64,000 bases of DNA. Origin: PALSA-505 sp035308365. Its GTDB lineage: Bacteria > Actinomycetota > Actinomycetes > Streptosporangiales > Streptosporangiaceae. The notes beneath the pieces were generated by a model that did no database searches, was not told where the DNA came from, and was given only the letters and a program-made list of their open reading frames with translations. The stretch lies in NCBI GenBank assembly GCA_035308365.1, contig DATGGU010000079.1, positions 4,461-68,460 on the forward strand, read 5' to 3'. Both the position numbers and the translations under genes were made by a program. Positions 8,523 through 16,712 of the stretch are shown here, piece after piece; positions within the stretch are counted from its first letter, which is position 1, and the number at the start of each line of letters is the position of its first letter.

Positions 8523-9077
8523 TCAGGCCTCCGGTGCTGGCCGTAGCCATGCCTGGCCGTCGTGCCGGGCGATGAATTCTTCCCTGGCCGGGGTGATCCG
8601 GTACATCTCGGTGCCCACCGGGACCGGGCATGGCTCGATGAACATGTCGAGGGCGGGCAGGCCCGGTGCCGTCTGGCGGCGCGGGTGGTCGGGCGGCACC
8701 GGGGGAGCCAGGTAGATCTGCATCTCCAGAGAGCGCCAGCGCAGCACCCAGAAGTCGGGCGAGTCGACGGTGCTCTCGGCGGCGCGACGACCGCGCGCCT
8801 GGGCGGGCCAGGCCGGGCCAGCCTGCGCCGCGTCGGCCGCGCGGTAGGCGTAGCCGGAGATCACCGAACGCTGGCCGGTGAGGTACGGCTCGACGAGGTT
8901 GTGCGGGATGATCTTTTCCATCAGCGTGCCGGGCTCTACCCGTACGGGTGCGCCGCGCCCGGTTGGCCAGCCGGAACTCTCCCCGGCGGCCACCCCGTCG
9001 CCTTCCCCGGCCGGGACTCGCGCAGGCGAAAGCACCGCCTGCGCGACGGGTCTTGGCTGCTGCCCGAGCTGTGTCAC
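8523..9077 (-). CDS. Hypothetical protein, partner of the 7539-8519 gene
   Basis: 184 residues. I place the start at a GTG at 9077 because GGAGGGG lies 8 nt upstream; the frame extends to an ATG at 9125 with no ribosome site. The N-terminal 50 residues are Pro/Ala/Gly-rich and probably disordered. The folded part begins near MEKIIPHNLVEPYLTGQRSV and includes DFWVLRWRSLEMQIYL and a C-terminal EEFIARHDGQAWLRP. The organisation (a two-gene operon with an adaptor-like protein) recalls actinobacterial toxin-delivery accessory genes, but no toxin is present. Function not recognised. Confidence 0.7.
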   Translation of the reverse strand: MTQLGQQPRPVAQAVLSPARVPAGEGDGVAAGESSGWPTGRGAPVRVEPGTLMEKIIPHNLVEPYLTGQRSVISGYAYRAADAAQAGPAWPAQARGRRAAESTVDSPDFWVLRWRSLEMQIYLAPPVPPDHPRRQTAPGLPALDMFIEPCPVPVGTEMYRITPAREEFIARHDGQAWLRPAPEA

Positions 9078-9338
9078 AGTGAATTCCCCTCCAGGCCGAC
9101 GCGGATTCAGTCCGGAGACTCTCATATCGCAACATATCGGCTGATCGGCTCTGGTGCAGGGCGAACATGCGTAGAGACTTATTCAAACCAGCCCAGCGGA
9201 CTTGACACCAGGCTTGTGAGCTGCGGAAGCTGGCTGATTACCAGGGGTTCTGAATAAGCCTCCTGTGCCAGGCGGGAATATGGCCCCGGCCGGGGCTGGC
9301 TGCGCGGGTGACCGGGCCGACGTGGGAGGATCGGCAAC
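9078..9338. promoter_or_regulatory. Divergent promoter region with a long-range inverted pair
   Basis: Gap between the hypothetical operon (minus) and aroC (plus). Two copies of an octamer, CTTATTCA at 9178-9185 and its complement TGAATAAG at 9251-9258, face each other 65 bp apart. The match extends to about 12 of 14 positions (GAG[A/G]CTTATTCA[A/G]A). A TTGACA hexamer lies between them. Plausible paired regulator sites for the aro operon or the divergent operon; not assigned to a known regulator. Confidence 0.4.
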
Positions 9339-10520
9339 ATGCTGCGCTGGCTGACCGCGGGGGAGTCACACGGGCGCGCGCTCGTCGCGGTCCTCGAAGG
9401 CATGCCCGCGGGGGTGCGGGTGAGCACACCGGACCTGGCCGCCGCCCTGGCCCGCAGGCGCGCCGGTTACGGCCGGGGCGCGCGGATGAAGTTCGAGCAG
9501 GACGAGGTCGAACTCACCGCCGGAGTCCGGCACGGCCATACGCTCGGCGGGCCACTGGCGATCCGGATCGGCAACACCGAATGGCCCAAATGGGAGACGG
9601 TGATGGCGGCCGATCCGGTCGGCGCCGATCTGCTCACCGATCAGGCCAGGGCCGCACCGCTGACCCGGCCCAGGCCCGGCCACGCCGACCTGGCCGGGAT
9701 GCAGAAGTACGGCCATGACGACGCGCGGCCGGTGCTCGAACGCGCCAGCGCCCGGGAGACCGCGGCCAGGGTAGCGCTGGGCGAGGTCGCCCGGATGTTT
9801 CTCCGCCAGGCGCTCGGTGCCGAGGTGATCAGCCACGTCGTCGCCATCGGCGGCGTCAGCGCGGACTACGGGACGTTGCCGGCACCCGCGGACGCAGACC
9901 GGATAGATGCCGACCCTGTGCGCTGTCTCGACCCGGCGACGAGCGAAAAGATGGTCGCGGAGATAGACGCGGCCCGCAAGGACGGCGACACACTCGGCGG
10001 CGTGGTCGAGGTCGCGGCATTCGGCCTGCCGCCCGGGCTCGGCAGCCACGTGCACTGGGACCGCAAGCTGGATGGCAGGCTGGCCGGGGCGCTGATGAGC
10101 ATCCACGCGATCAAGGGCGTGGAGATAGGCGACGGATTCACCACCGCGGCCAGGCGCGGCTCGGCGGCACACGACGAGATCGAGCCGGCCGGTGCCGGGC
10201 AGGTGCGCCGGCGGACCAACCGGTCCGGCGGGATCGAGGGCGGCATCAGCACCAGCGAGCCGCTGCGGGTGCGCGCGGCAATGAAGCCCATCTCCACGGT
10301 GCCGCGCGCGCTGGACACGGTGGACGTGCGCACCGGCGAGCCGGCCAAGGCGATCAACCAGCGCAGCGACGTCACGGCGGTCCCGGCGGCCGGGGTGGTC
10401 GCCGAGGCGATGGTCGCGCTGGTACTTGCGGACGCGGTGGTGGAGAAGTTCGGTGGCGACTCGATCGGGGAGACCCGGCGGAACATACGCGGCTATCTGG
10501 ACGCATTGGTGATCACATGA
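9339..10520 (+). CDS. aroC: Chorismate synthase
   Basis: Converts 5-enolpyruvylshikimate-3-phosphate to chorismate, the last shikimate-pathway step, using reduced FMN. 393 residues, ATG at 9339 with GGAGG upstream. Signatures are the N-terminal MLRWLTAGESHGRAL, the central GHADLAGMQKYGHDDARPVLERASARETAARVA region (residues about 108-140) and the C-terminal RSDVTAVPAAGVVAEAMVALVLADA. Normal length for the family. Head of a five-gene operon; its TGA overlaps the next ATG (ATGA), implying translational coupling. Confidence 0.98.
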   Translation: MLRWLTAGESHGRALVAVLEGMPAGVRVSTPDLAAALARRRAGYGRGARMKFEQDEVELTAGVRHGHTLGGPLAIRIGNTEWPKWETVMAADPVGADLLTDQARAAPLTRPRPGHADLAGMQKYGHDDARPVLERASARETAARVALGEVARMFLRQALGAEVISHVVAIGGVSADYGTLPAPADADRIDADPVRCLDPATSEKMVAEIDAARKDGDTLGGVVEVAAFGLPPGLGSHVHWDRKLDGRLAGALMSIHAIKGVEIGDGFTTAARRGSAAHDEIEPAGAGQVRRRTNRSGGIEGGISTSEPLRVRAAMKPISTVPRALDTVDVRTGEPAKAINQRSDVTAVPAAGVVAEAMVALVLADAVVEKFGGDSIGETRRNIRGYLDALVIT

Positions 10521-11044
10521 GCGACGAGGCCGTACCGGAGGCGCCCGGCTCGCGGCCGGCCGCGATCTTGGTCGGGCCGCCCGGCTCAGGGAAGTCCACG
10601 GTGGGGCCGCTGCTCGCGGCCCGGCTGAACGTCGGCTTCCTGGACACCGACGACGAGATCGAGTCGATCGCCGGAAAGCCGGTGGGTGACATCTTCGTCG
10701 AGGACGGAGAGGACGCCTTCCGCGCGCTGGAGTGGCCGGTGGTCCAGCGGGCGCTTCGCTACCCAGGAGTGGTGGCGCTCGGCAGCGGCGCGATACTCGA
10801 TCGTGGCGTCCAGCGCCTGCTGGCTGGCCAGCAGGTCATCTACCTGGAGACCAGCTTCGCCGAGGTGGCCAGGCGGGTAGGCATGAACAAGGCACGGGTG
10901 CCGGTGCCCGGTAACCCGCGCGGCGTACTGCGGGCCATGCTCGAAGAACGGCTCCCGCTTTACCAGAGTGCCGCCTGGGCCACCGTAAGGACTGATGATC
11001 TCGATCCGGGCCAGGTCGCCAGCCACATCGTGGCGGCGTCATGA
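10517..11044 (+). CDS. aroK: Shikimate kinase (first copy, divergent)
   Basis: Phosphorylates shikimate at the 3-hydroxyl with ATP. 175 residues, ATG overlapping the aroC stop. Walker A is GPPGSGKST (residues about 21-29), followed by LDTDDEIE (shikimate-binding Asp), FRALE (substrate Arg) and the lid/Arg region ending EERLPLYQSAAW. Two departures from the usual pattern: the glycine triad of the shikimate pocket reads LGSGA rather than LGGGA, and the lid carries ARVPVPGNPRG in place of an RPLL-like segment. A second shikimate kinase with canonical motifs is encoded at the end of the same operon, so the activity of this copy may be altered or reduced. Confidence 0.93.
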   Translation: MSDEAVPEAPGSRPAAILVGPPGSGKSTVGPLLAARLNVGFLDTDDEIESIAGKPVGDIFVEDGEDAFRALEWPVVQRALRYPGVVALGSGAILDRGVQRLLAGQQVIYLETSFAEVARRVGMNKARVPVPGNPRGVLRAMLEERLPLYQSAAWATVRTDDLDPGQVASHIVAAS

Positions 11045-12123
11045 CAACGGCGAGCAGGATCACCGTACGCGGTGAACGGCCCTACGACGTCGTCATCGGC
11101 ACGGGCGTGCTCGGCGAGCTGCCGTCGCTGGTGGGCGACGGCGCGGTTATGGTGATTCACGCGGCCGGCCTGGCCGGTCTGGCTGGCCAGGCCTGCCGCG
11201 AGCTGGCCGCGCCCTGGCGCCGGGTGCACGCCGAGCCGATCCCGGACGGCGAGGCGGCCAAGGAGATCACGGTGGCGGCCGGGCTGTGGTCGCGGCTGGC
11301 CGCCCACCAGATCGGCCGCACCGACTGCATCGTCGGGATCGGCGGCGGTGCGGCCTGCGACCTCGCCGGGTTCGTCGCGGCGAGCTGGCTGCGCGGGATC
11401 CGGGTGGTACTGGTGCCGACCACGCTGCTCGGCATGGTGGACGCGGCCATCGGCGGCAAGACGGCGGTCAACATCCCGGAGGGCAAGAACCTGGTCGGTG
11501 CGTTCCATCCGCCGGCGGGCGTGCTGGCCGACCTGGCCACGCTGGACACGCTGCCCAGGCGGGAGTACATCAGCGGCCTGGCCGAGGTGATCAAGGCCGG
11601 GTTCATCGCCGACCCGGTGATCCTGGATCTGATCGAGGCGGACCCGGCGGCGGCCACGGTGCCGTCCGGCGTATCCTCGGCCGAGCTGGTGGAGCGGGCG
11701 GTGCGGGTCAAGGCCGCCGTGGTCGCCAAGGATCTGCGTGAGGCCGGGCCCAGGGAGTTCCTAAACTATGGCCACACGCTCGGGCACGCCATCGAGCGGG
11801 TAGAGGACTTCGGCTTCCGGCATGGCGAGGCGGTGTCGATCGGGATGATCTACGCCGCCGCGCTCGGCCGCATGTCCGGCCGGCTGGACGAGGCGACGGC
11901 GCGGCGGCACGGCAGCGTGCTCGCCTCGGTCGGGCTGCCCACGGCCTACCAGGCCGGTGCCGGGGCCTGGCCGCGGCTGCGGTCCGCGATGGCGGTGGAC
12001 AAGAAGACCCGGAACGCCCGGTTGCGGTTCGTGGTGCTGGACGGCCTGGCCAAGCCGGGGATTTTCGCCGACCCGGCCGAGGATCTGCTCGAACAGGCCT
12101 ACCAGGAGGTGTGCCCGTCATGA
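11041..12123 (+). CDS. aroB: 3-dehydroquinate synthase
   Basis: NAD- and metal-dependent cyclisation of DAHP to 3-dehydroquinate. 360 residues, ATG overlapping the aroK stop by 4 nt. NAD-binding GGGAACDLAGFVAASWLRG at about residues 101-119, the signature PTTLLGMVDAAIGGKTAVN, KNLVGAFHPP, and metal ligands in LAEVIKAGFIAD, NYGHTLGHAIE and the following FRHGEAVSIGM. Normal length. Ends in another ATGA overlap with aroQ. Confidence 0.98.
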   Translation: MTTASRITVRGERPYDVVIGTGVLGELPSLVGDGAVMVIHAAGLAGLAGQACRELAAPWRRVHAEPIPDGEAAKEITVAAGLWSRLAAHQIGRTDCIVGIGGGAACDLAGFVAASWLRGIRVVLVPTTLLGMVDAAIGGKTAVNIPEGKNLVGAFHPPAGVLADLATLDTLPRREYISGLAEVIKAGFIADPVILDLIEADPAAATVPSGVSSAELVERAVRVKAAVVAKDLREAGPREFLNYGHTLGHAIERVEDFGFRHGEAVSIGMIYAAALGRMSGRLDEATARRHGSVLASVGLPTAYQAGAGAWPRLRSAMAVDKKTRNARLRFVVLDGLAKPGIFADPAEDLLEQAYQEVCPS

Positions 12124-12614
12124 CCCGGGTGCTGGTGCTGAACGGGCCGAACCTGGGGCGGCTGGGCATCCGCGAGCCCGAGGTGTACGGCTCGGCCACC
12201 CTGGACGACCTGGCCGCGGCGTGCCACGCCGCCGGGCGCCCGCTGGGGCTGGAGGTCGAGGTCAGGCAGACCGACGACGAAACCGAGCTGATCGGCTGGG
12301 TGCACGAGGCGGCCGACGGGCGGATTCCCGTGGTACTCAACCCGGCCGCGTTCACGCACTACTCCTACGCGCTGCGAGACGCGCTGGCCATGCGGACGGC
12401 GCCGCTGGTCGAGGTGCACATCTCCAACCCGGCGGCGCGGGAGAGGTTCCGGCACACCTCGGTGGTGGCCGGAGTGGCCGATGGCACGGTGGCCGGCTTC
12501 GGCCTGACCTCATACCGGCTGGCCCTGCAGGCCATCGCGGAACTGGCCACCCCAGACCCAGCCCCGCACACCTCACCTACCTCGGTGAGCACTGGTGAGG
12601 CGGTGGGAGAATGA
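12120..12614 (+). CDS. aroQ: Type II 3-dehydroquinate dehydratase
   Basis: Dehydrates 3-dehydroquinate to 3-dehydroshikimate. 164 residues, ATG at 12120 overlapping the aroB stop. Type II motifs: VLVLNGPNLGRLGIREPEVYG at the N-terminus (lid loop Arg/Tyr), the substrate Asn-Pro-Ala-Ala-Phe-Thr-His segment (about residues 73-79), the HISNP region and SVVAGVADGTVAGFG near the C-terminus. The C-terminal about 15 residues (PDPAPHTSPTSVST...) are a Pro/Ser/Thr-rich extension. Final ATGA overlap leads into the second shikimate kinase. Confidence 0.97.
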   Translation: MTRVLVLNGPNLGRLGIREPEVYGSATLDDLAAACHAAGRPLGLEVEVRQTDDETELIGWVHEAADGRIPVVLNPAAFTHYSYALRDALAMRTAPLVEVHISNPAARERFRHTSVVAGVADGTVAGFGLTSYRLALQAIAELATPDPAPHTSPTSVSTGEAVGE

Positions 12615-13180
12615 TCGTTCTCGTTGGTTTCATGGGGGCTGGGAAGTCCACTGTTGGCCCGCTGCTGGCGTCCGGGCTCGGCCTGCCGTTCGCCGATCTC
12701 GACCAGGTGATCGAGCAGCAGCAGGGGCGCTCGGTGCGGGACATCTTCGCGGCCGGCGGCGAGGCGGCCTTCCGGGCGGTGGAACGCGAGGCGCTTGCCT
12801 CGTTCCTGGCCGGACCGGACGCGGTGCTGGCGCTGGGTGGCGGCGCGGTAGAGGACCCGGCGTCGCGCCGGCTGCTCCGTTCGGTCAGTGCCGTTTCGGT
12901 CAGTGCTATTTCGGTCAGTGCCGTTTCGGTCAATGCTGTTTCGGTCAGTGTCGTTTACCTGGAGGTCGGCTACGACGAGGCACTGCGCCGGGTCGGCCGC
13001 GACGCCGGGCGGCCGATGCTGGCCCGGGCCGATCTGGCCGATATCTACCGGCGGCGGCTGGCCGGTTATGAGGCCGTTGCGACGCTGACAGTCGCCACCG
13101 GCGGCCGGCCGGCCGAGGCGGTGTGCGACGAGGTAATGGCCGGGCTGACGCGGCTGGAGCGGGCCGGATACTCTCACTAG
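12611..13180 (+). CDS. aroK: Shikimate kinase (second copy) with a repeat-encoded insertion
   Basis: 189 residues, ATG overlapping the aroQ stop. All shikimate kinase motifs are canonical: Walker A GFMGAGKST, DLDQVIE, FRAVE, LALGGGAV, and the lid RPMLARADLADIYRRRLAGYE. Five tandem 15-bp repeats (12881-12955) insert about 20-25 residues of SVSAV/SVNAV pattern between the GGG loop and the strand VVYLEV, a surface-linker position, so the fold should tolerate them. This copy looks like the competent kinase of the operon, while the copy at 10517 has deviations. Normal shikimate kinases are about 165-175 residues. Confidence 0.93.
   Translation: MIVLVGFMGAGKSTVGPLLASGLGLPFADLDQVIEQQQGRSVRDIFAAGGEAAFRAVEREALASFLAGPDAVLALGGGAVEDPASRRLLRSVSAVSVSAISVSAVSVNAVSVSVVYLEVGYDEALRRVGRDAGRPMLARADLADIYRRRLAGYEAVATLTVATGGRPAEAVCDEVMAGLTRLERAGYSH
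12881..12955 (+). repeat. 15-bp tandem repeat x 5 inside the second aroK
   Basis: Five units of TCGGTCAGTGCCGTT with 0-3 substitutions each, in frame, encoding SVSAV, SVSAI, SVSAV, SVNAV and SVSVV. Low GC at wobble positions compared with neighbours (many T), so it is probably a recent slippage expansion. Confidence 0.9.
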
Positions 13181-13240
13181 AACGATATTCGGTCTGCTCG
13201 GTCCACGGGCGGGTCGCGGCCTCGCTGGGAGGGTGGCGCT

Positions 13241-14290
13241 ATGCGCATCGGGATGTCCCTGAACTATGCCGGCGGCTTCGCCGAGACCGTCGGGGAGCTG
13301 GCCGACTACGAGACAGCCGGCCTGGACATCGTCTTCGTGCCCGAGGCCTACAGCTACGACGCGGTGAGCCAGCTCGGCTTCATCGCGGCCAGGACCACGC
13401 GGCTGCAGATCGCCTCGGGCATCCTGCAGCTCTACTCCCGGACCCCGGCGCTGACCGCCATGACCGCGGCCGGGCTGGACTATGTGTCGAACGGCCGGTT
13501 CAATCTTGGCATCGGCGCATCCGGGCCGCAGGTCATCGAGGGCTGGCACGGCGTCCCCTATGACGCGCCGCTCGGCCGGACCCGGGAGATCATCGAGATC
13601 TGCCGCAAGGTCTGGGCGCGCGAGCGGCTGGAGTACGACGGACGGTACTACCAGATCCCGCTGCCGGCCGACCAGGGCACCGGGCTCGGCAAGGCGCTCA
13701 AGCTGATCAACCACCCGGTACGTGACCACATCCCGGTCATCCTCGCCGCCATCGGCCCCAAGAACGTGCAGCTCGCGGCCGAGCTGGCCGAGGGCTGGGA
13801 ACCGATCTTCTACATGCCTGAGAAGGCCGGCGAGGTGTGGGGTGAGCCGCTGGCCGCCGGGCAGGCCAAGCGGGACCCGGCCCTCGGGCCACTGGACGTG
13901 TACGCGCAGGCCGGGCTGGCCATCGGCGACGACGTGTCCGGCTACATCGACCTGATCAAGCCGATGCTCGCGCTGTACGTGGGCGGCATGGGCGCGCGCC
14001 GGGACAAGGGCCCGAACTTCTACTTCAACCTGGCGACACGGTATGGCTACGGCTCCGAGGCAGAGAAGATCCAGGACGCCTACCTGGCCGGGCGCAAGGA
14101 CGAGGCCACCTCCTACGTCCCGGACGAGCTGGTCGAGCGGATCTCGCTGATCGGCCCCGAGGGCTACGTGCGGGACCGGATCGCCGCTTTGCGCGAGTCC
14201 GGTGTCACCACACTGAACGTCACCCCGCTGGCCGCCACACACGCCGAGCGGGTCGCCCTGATCGAGAAGGTCCGCGACCTGGCGGGCTGA
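13241..14290 (+). CDS. LLM-class F420-dependent oxidoreductase
   Basis: 349 residues, ATG at 13241 with GGGAGG upstream. Luciferase-like (beta/alpha)8 fold: MRIGMSLNYAGGF at strand 1, the cofactor loop GILQLYSRTPALTAMTAAGLD (residues about 68-88), GRFNLGIGASGPQVIEGWHG and the C-terminal IGPEGYVRDRIAALRESGVTTLNV. This layout matches actinobacterial F420-dependent LLM enzymes, which move hydride between F420 and varied substrates; the substrate here is unknown. Stands 60 bp after aroK2 and may be read through from the aro operon. The downstream flank is a decayed gene. Confidence 0.88.
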   Translation: MRIGMSLNYAGGFAETVGELADYETAGLDIVFVPEAYSYDAVSQLGFIAARTTRLQIASGILQLYSRTPALTAMTAAGLDYVSNGRFNLGIGASGPQVIEGWHGVPYDAPLGRTREIIEICRKVWARERLEYDGRYYQIPLPADQGTGLGKALKLINHPVRDHIPVILAAIGPKNVQLAAELAEGWEPIFYMPEKAGEVWGEPLAAGQAKRDPALGPLDVYAQAGLAIGDDVSGYIDLIKPMLALYVGGMGARRDKGPNFYFNLATRYGYGSEAEKIQDAYLAGRKDEATSYVPDELVERISLIGPEGYVRDRIAALRESGVTTLNVTPLAATHAERVALIEKVRDLAG

Positions 14291-14830
14291 GCGGGCGCGG
14301 TGTCCGTCCCGGGCGCAGCGGTCCGGACGGCCACCGCCGCGCCGGTGCCGATCGCGGCGGCGTACATGAACCACGTGGAGGGCGGCAGCCACTGCTCCAT
14401 CCGCCGCCAGTCGCTGGGCCAGTCGCTGACGAACTCGTCGCTGCGGTAGCCAGGCTTATACAAGATCCCGGTGCCCGCCGTGGTCATGCCGCAGATCCCG
14501 TTAGTGATGCCGCCGGGCTGCGGCAGGAACTGCCAGCTTCCCGCCCCGCCGTAGTACTGCGGTTAGTTGAGCCCGGAGCCGTTGAGCATGCACGAGGCGT
14601 ATGGGTTGAGTCCGCAGATCCAGTTGAGCTGGTCGTCGGCGTAGGCCTGCAGCCGGGCGGCGAACTCGCCGTCGCTGGTGTGAGCGGCGGCCAGCGACGC
14701 GGTTCGCGCGTTCTCGCCCTGCTACCAGCCGCCGGCCTGCGACGGCGGCGTGACATCACGCGGGAAGAAGAACGTCGTGTACCGGGCCCCCTGGAATACT
14801 GCACGAATTGCCTGGCGTACCCGCCCGGCG
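14291..14830 (-). pseudogene. Decayed C-terminal fragment of a glycoside hydrolase family 9 enzyme
   Basis: One minus-strand frame reads through recognisable GH9 C-terminal sequence: DDQLNWICGLNPYASCMLNG (family consensus NWILGxNPY), a GGITNGICG segment, and WRRMEQWLPPSTWFMYAAA (family EQWIPHxxW). The frame is broken by two in-frame stops, TAG at about 14722 and TAA at about 14561, and has no N-terminal catalytic half. The 3' end runs into the convergent LLM gene. Two intact catalytic features expected of GH9 are missing with the lost N-terminus, so this is a relic of a cellulase-like gene. Reading based on a handful of motifs, hence moderate certainty of the family. Confidence 0.7.
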
Positions 14831-14867
14831 ATCCCTGGCGGGTGGTTTCGTTTGTGGTCGCGCTGGG

Positions 14868-16346
14868 TCAGTATGGTTTCGCGGTGATGCCGGCGATGGT
14901 GGCGATTCCCTCGGTGAGGATGGCTGGGGGGTTGGCGGCGTAGCCGAGGACCAGGCCTGGCGGGCCCGGGCTCTGCCGGTGCCAGGACAGCGGCTGCACC
15001 TTGATGCCATGGGCCAGTGCGGCGCCCGCAAGCTCGCCGTCGTCGAAGTCCGCGTCGAAGGTGACCATCAGATGGAGTCCCGCGGCGGCCCCGTGTACCC
15101 GCGCGCCTGGCAACTGCGCCGCGATCGCGTCGATCATCGCGTCCCGGCGGCGGCGGTGCCGTTTGCGGAGGAACCGGAGCTGGCGTTCCAGCTCGCCGGA
15201 CTCCATCAGCCGGGCCAGCACCAGCTGCGGGAGCACCGCGTTCCCCAGGTCGGCGCTCCGCTTGGCGGCGACAAGCGTGGCCGCGTGCCGGGGCGGCGGG
15301 AGTATCCAGCCGACCCGCAGCGCCGGGGCGAGCAGCTTGGATACGCTGCCGACGTAGCAGACCTGCTCGGTGAGCATCGACCGCACGGCGGGGACCGGAG
15401 GCCGGTCGTAGCGGTGCTCGGCGTCGTAGTCATCCTCGATGATCAGCCCGCCGTCGCGGGCCCAGCCGATCAGCTCGCGGCGCCGCTCTCCGTCGAGCAC
15501 CACCCCGGTCGGGAACTGATGCGCCGGGGTCAGCATGACTGCCGCGGCGCCGCTGGCGCGCAGCTCATCAACCCGGACGCCGCCGGAGTCTACGGTGACC
15601 GGCACGGTGCGCAGCCGCAGGCTCTGCAGATGCTGGCGCAGGCCCAGCGACCCGGGATCCTCCACCGCCACCTGGTCTATGCCATGATCACGAAGCACCT
15701 GCGCGAACAGGCCGACGCCCTGCGCGACGCCGTTGACGATGATCACGTCCGCCGGATCCGCGCGGAACCCGCGGGTGCGGGCCAGCCAGTTCGCGACCGC
15801 CGTCCGCAGCGCCGGCGTGCCGCGCGGGTCGCCGTAGCCGAAGTCGGCCGGCGACAGGCCGGCGAGTACGGCCCGCTCGGCGCGCAGCCACGCCGCCCGC
15901 GGGAACGCTGCCAGATCGGGAACGCCGGGGGTCAGGTCGATCCGGGCTGGCGCCGCCCGCAGCGAGTCGAAGATATCCGCGCCCGGCACGTCCTGGAAGA
16001 GTGCCCGCGCCGGCCTGGCCGGCTCAGCGACCGGAACTGGCTCCGTAAGAGTGGGCCCTGGCGCAGCGAGCCTTGACGGAGCGGGCGCCGCGACGACGAT
16101 CGTCCCGCCCCGTCCCCGCCCGGCCACCTGCCCGTGTTCGCTCAAGCGCTGGTAGGCCTCGGTCACCACACCGCGTGACACCCGCAGTTCCGTGGCCAGC
16201 ACCCGGGAGGCGGGCAGCCTGCTGCCCACCGGCAGGCGGCCATCCGAGATCGCCTGCCGGAGCTGCCGGGTCAGCCAGTCGGACAGCCCACCGGCCGGTG
16301 CGTCGCCGAGGTTGAGCTGAAGAAAGTCCGCGCCCTCTGCACCCAC
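14868..16346 (-). CDS. MocR/PdxR-family transcriptional regulator (GntR-aminotransferase fusion)
   Basis: About 492 residues from a GTG at 16346; the frame stays open to 16442 but that part coincides with repeat copy 1, so I exclude it. The N-terminal GntR winged helix (LTRQLRQAISDGRLPVGSRL, then RVLATELRVSRGVVTEAYQRL) is followed by a fold-type I aminotransferase domain. This has the PLP Lys in GSVSKLLAPALRVGW, the FGYGDPRGTPALR segment and EDDYDAEHRYDRPPV. Such proteins sense PLP or amine ligands and bind direct repeats. It is divergent from an EamA exporter plus a B3/B4 protein, the probable targets, with three copies of a 67-bp repeat in between. Confidence 0.9.
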   Translation of the reverse strand: MGAEGADFLQLNLGDAPAGGLSDWLTRQLRQAISDGRLPVGSRLPASRVLATELRVSRGVVTEAYQRLSEHGQVAGRGRGGTIVVAAPAPSRLAAPGPTLTEPVPVAEPARPARALFQDVPGADIFDSLRAAPARIDLTPGVPDLAAFPRAAWLRAERAVLAGLSPADFGYGDPRGTPALRTAVANWLARTRGFRADPADVIIVNGVAQGVGLFAQVLRDHGIDQVAVEDPGSLGLRQHLQSLRLRTVPVTVDSGGVRVDELRASGAAAVMLTPAHQFPTGVVLDGERRRELIGWARDGGLIIEDDYDAEHRYDRPPVPAVRSMLTEQVCYVGSVSKLLAPALRVGWILPPPRHAATLVAAKRSADLGNAVLPQLVLARLMESGELERQLRFLRKRHRRRRDAMIDAIAAQLPGARVHGAAAGLHLMVTFDADFDDGELAGAALAHGIKVQPLSWHRQSPGPPGLVLGYAANPPAILTEGIATIAGITAKPY

Positions 16347-16348
16347 CG

Positions 16349-16415
16349 TTATGGACTGGTCAACCGGGCGTGGATTAGCTATGCCCACCGGGCCATTGTG
16401 TCGTGAAGGTGACCC
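16349..16415. repeat. 67-bp operator-like repeat, copy 1
   Basis: Begins TTATGGACTGGTCA and, 32 bp in, has ATGCCCACCGGGCCATTGTG. Adjacent to the proposed start of the MocR gene. Two further copies lie at 16474 and 16643 with the same 32-bp internal spacing. Confidence 0.8.
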
Positions 16416-16473
16416 CCGCGGACAGGGGCCAAGGGCCGGCAAGGCGATGGAAGAGGATCCGCGCCGGTCACGG

Positions 16474-16541
16474 TTATGGACCGGTTAGCTAAGCCAGGTT
16501 TGGCTATGCCCACGGGGCCATTGTGCAGCGATGGTGAACCC
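16474..16541. repeat. 67-bp operator-like repeat, copy 2
   Basis: TTATGGACCGGTTA followed at +32 by ATGCCCACGGGGCCATTGTG and then CAGCGATGGTGAACCCG. Same orientation as copies 1 and 3; 125 bp from copy 1 and 169 bp from copy 3. Confidence 0.8.
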
Positions 16542-16642
16542 GAGGCGGGGGGCGCCAGGCGGGCGAGACCGGGCCGGTGGAGCATCGTCAACGGCGTGGG
16601 CAGGATGACGGCCGGAGGGAACCCGCCCCGTCGTGCACACCA

Positions 16643-16712
16643 TTATGGACCAGTTAACTGAGCATTGTTTGGCCCTACCCACCGGGCCATTGGGCCGCGA
16701 TGGTGAGTCCGT
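16643..16712. repeat. 67-bp operator-like repeat, copy 3
   Basis: TTATGGACCAGTTA, then at +32 CTACCCACCGGGCCATTGGG and CCGCGATGGTGAGTCCG, ending at the proposed GTG start of the EamA gene. Direct repeats with conserved geometry flanked by a MocR regulator suggest regulator binding sites. Confidence 0.8.

Noticed and set aside
7539..9077. Toxin-immunity operon
   Set aside because: Compact C-terminal domain and linker recall immunity proteins, but no toxin, secretion signal or cognate pair is present; left as unknown function.
12365..14392. Long minus-strand frame opposite aroQ, aroK2 and the LLM gene
   Set aside because: No recognisable domain and Arg/Gly/Asp-rich composition; only its last part near 14291-14490 overlaps the GH9 relic and is annotated there in a different frame.
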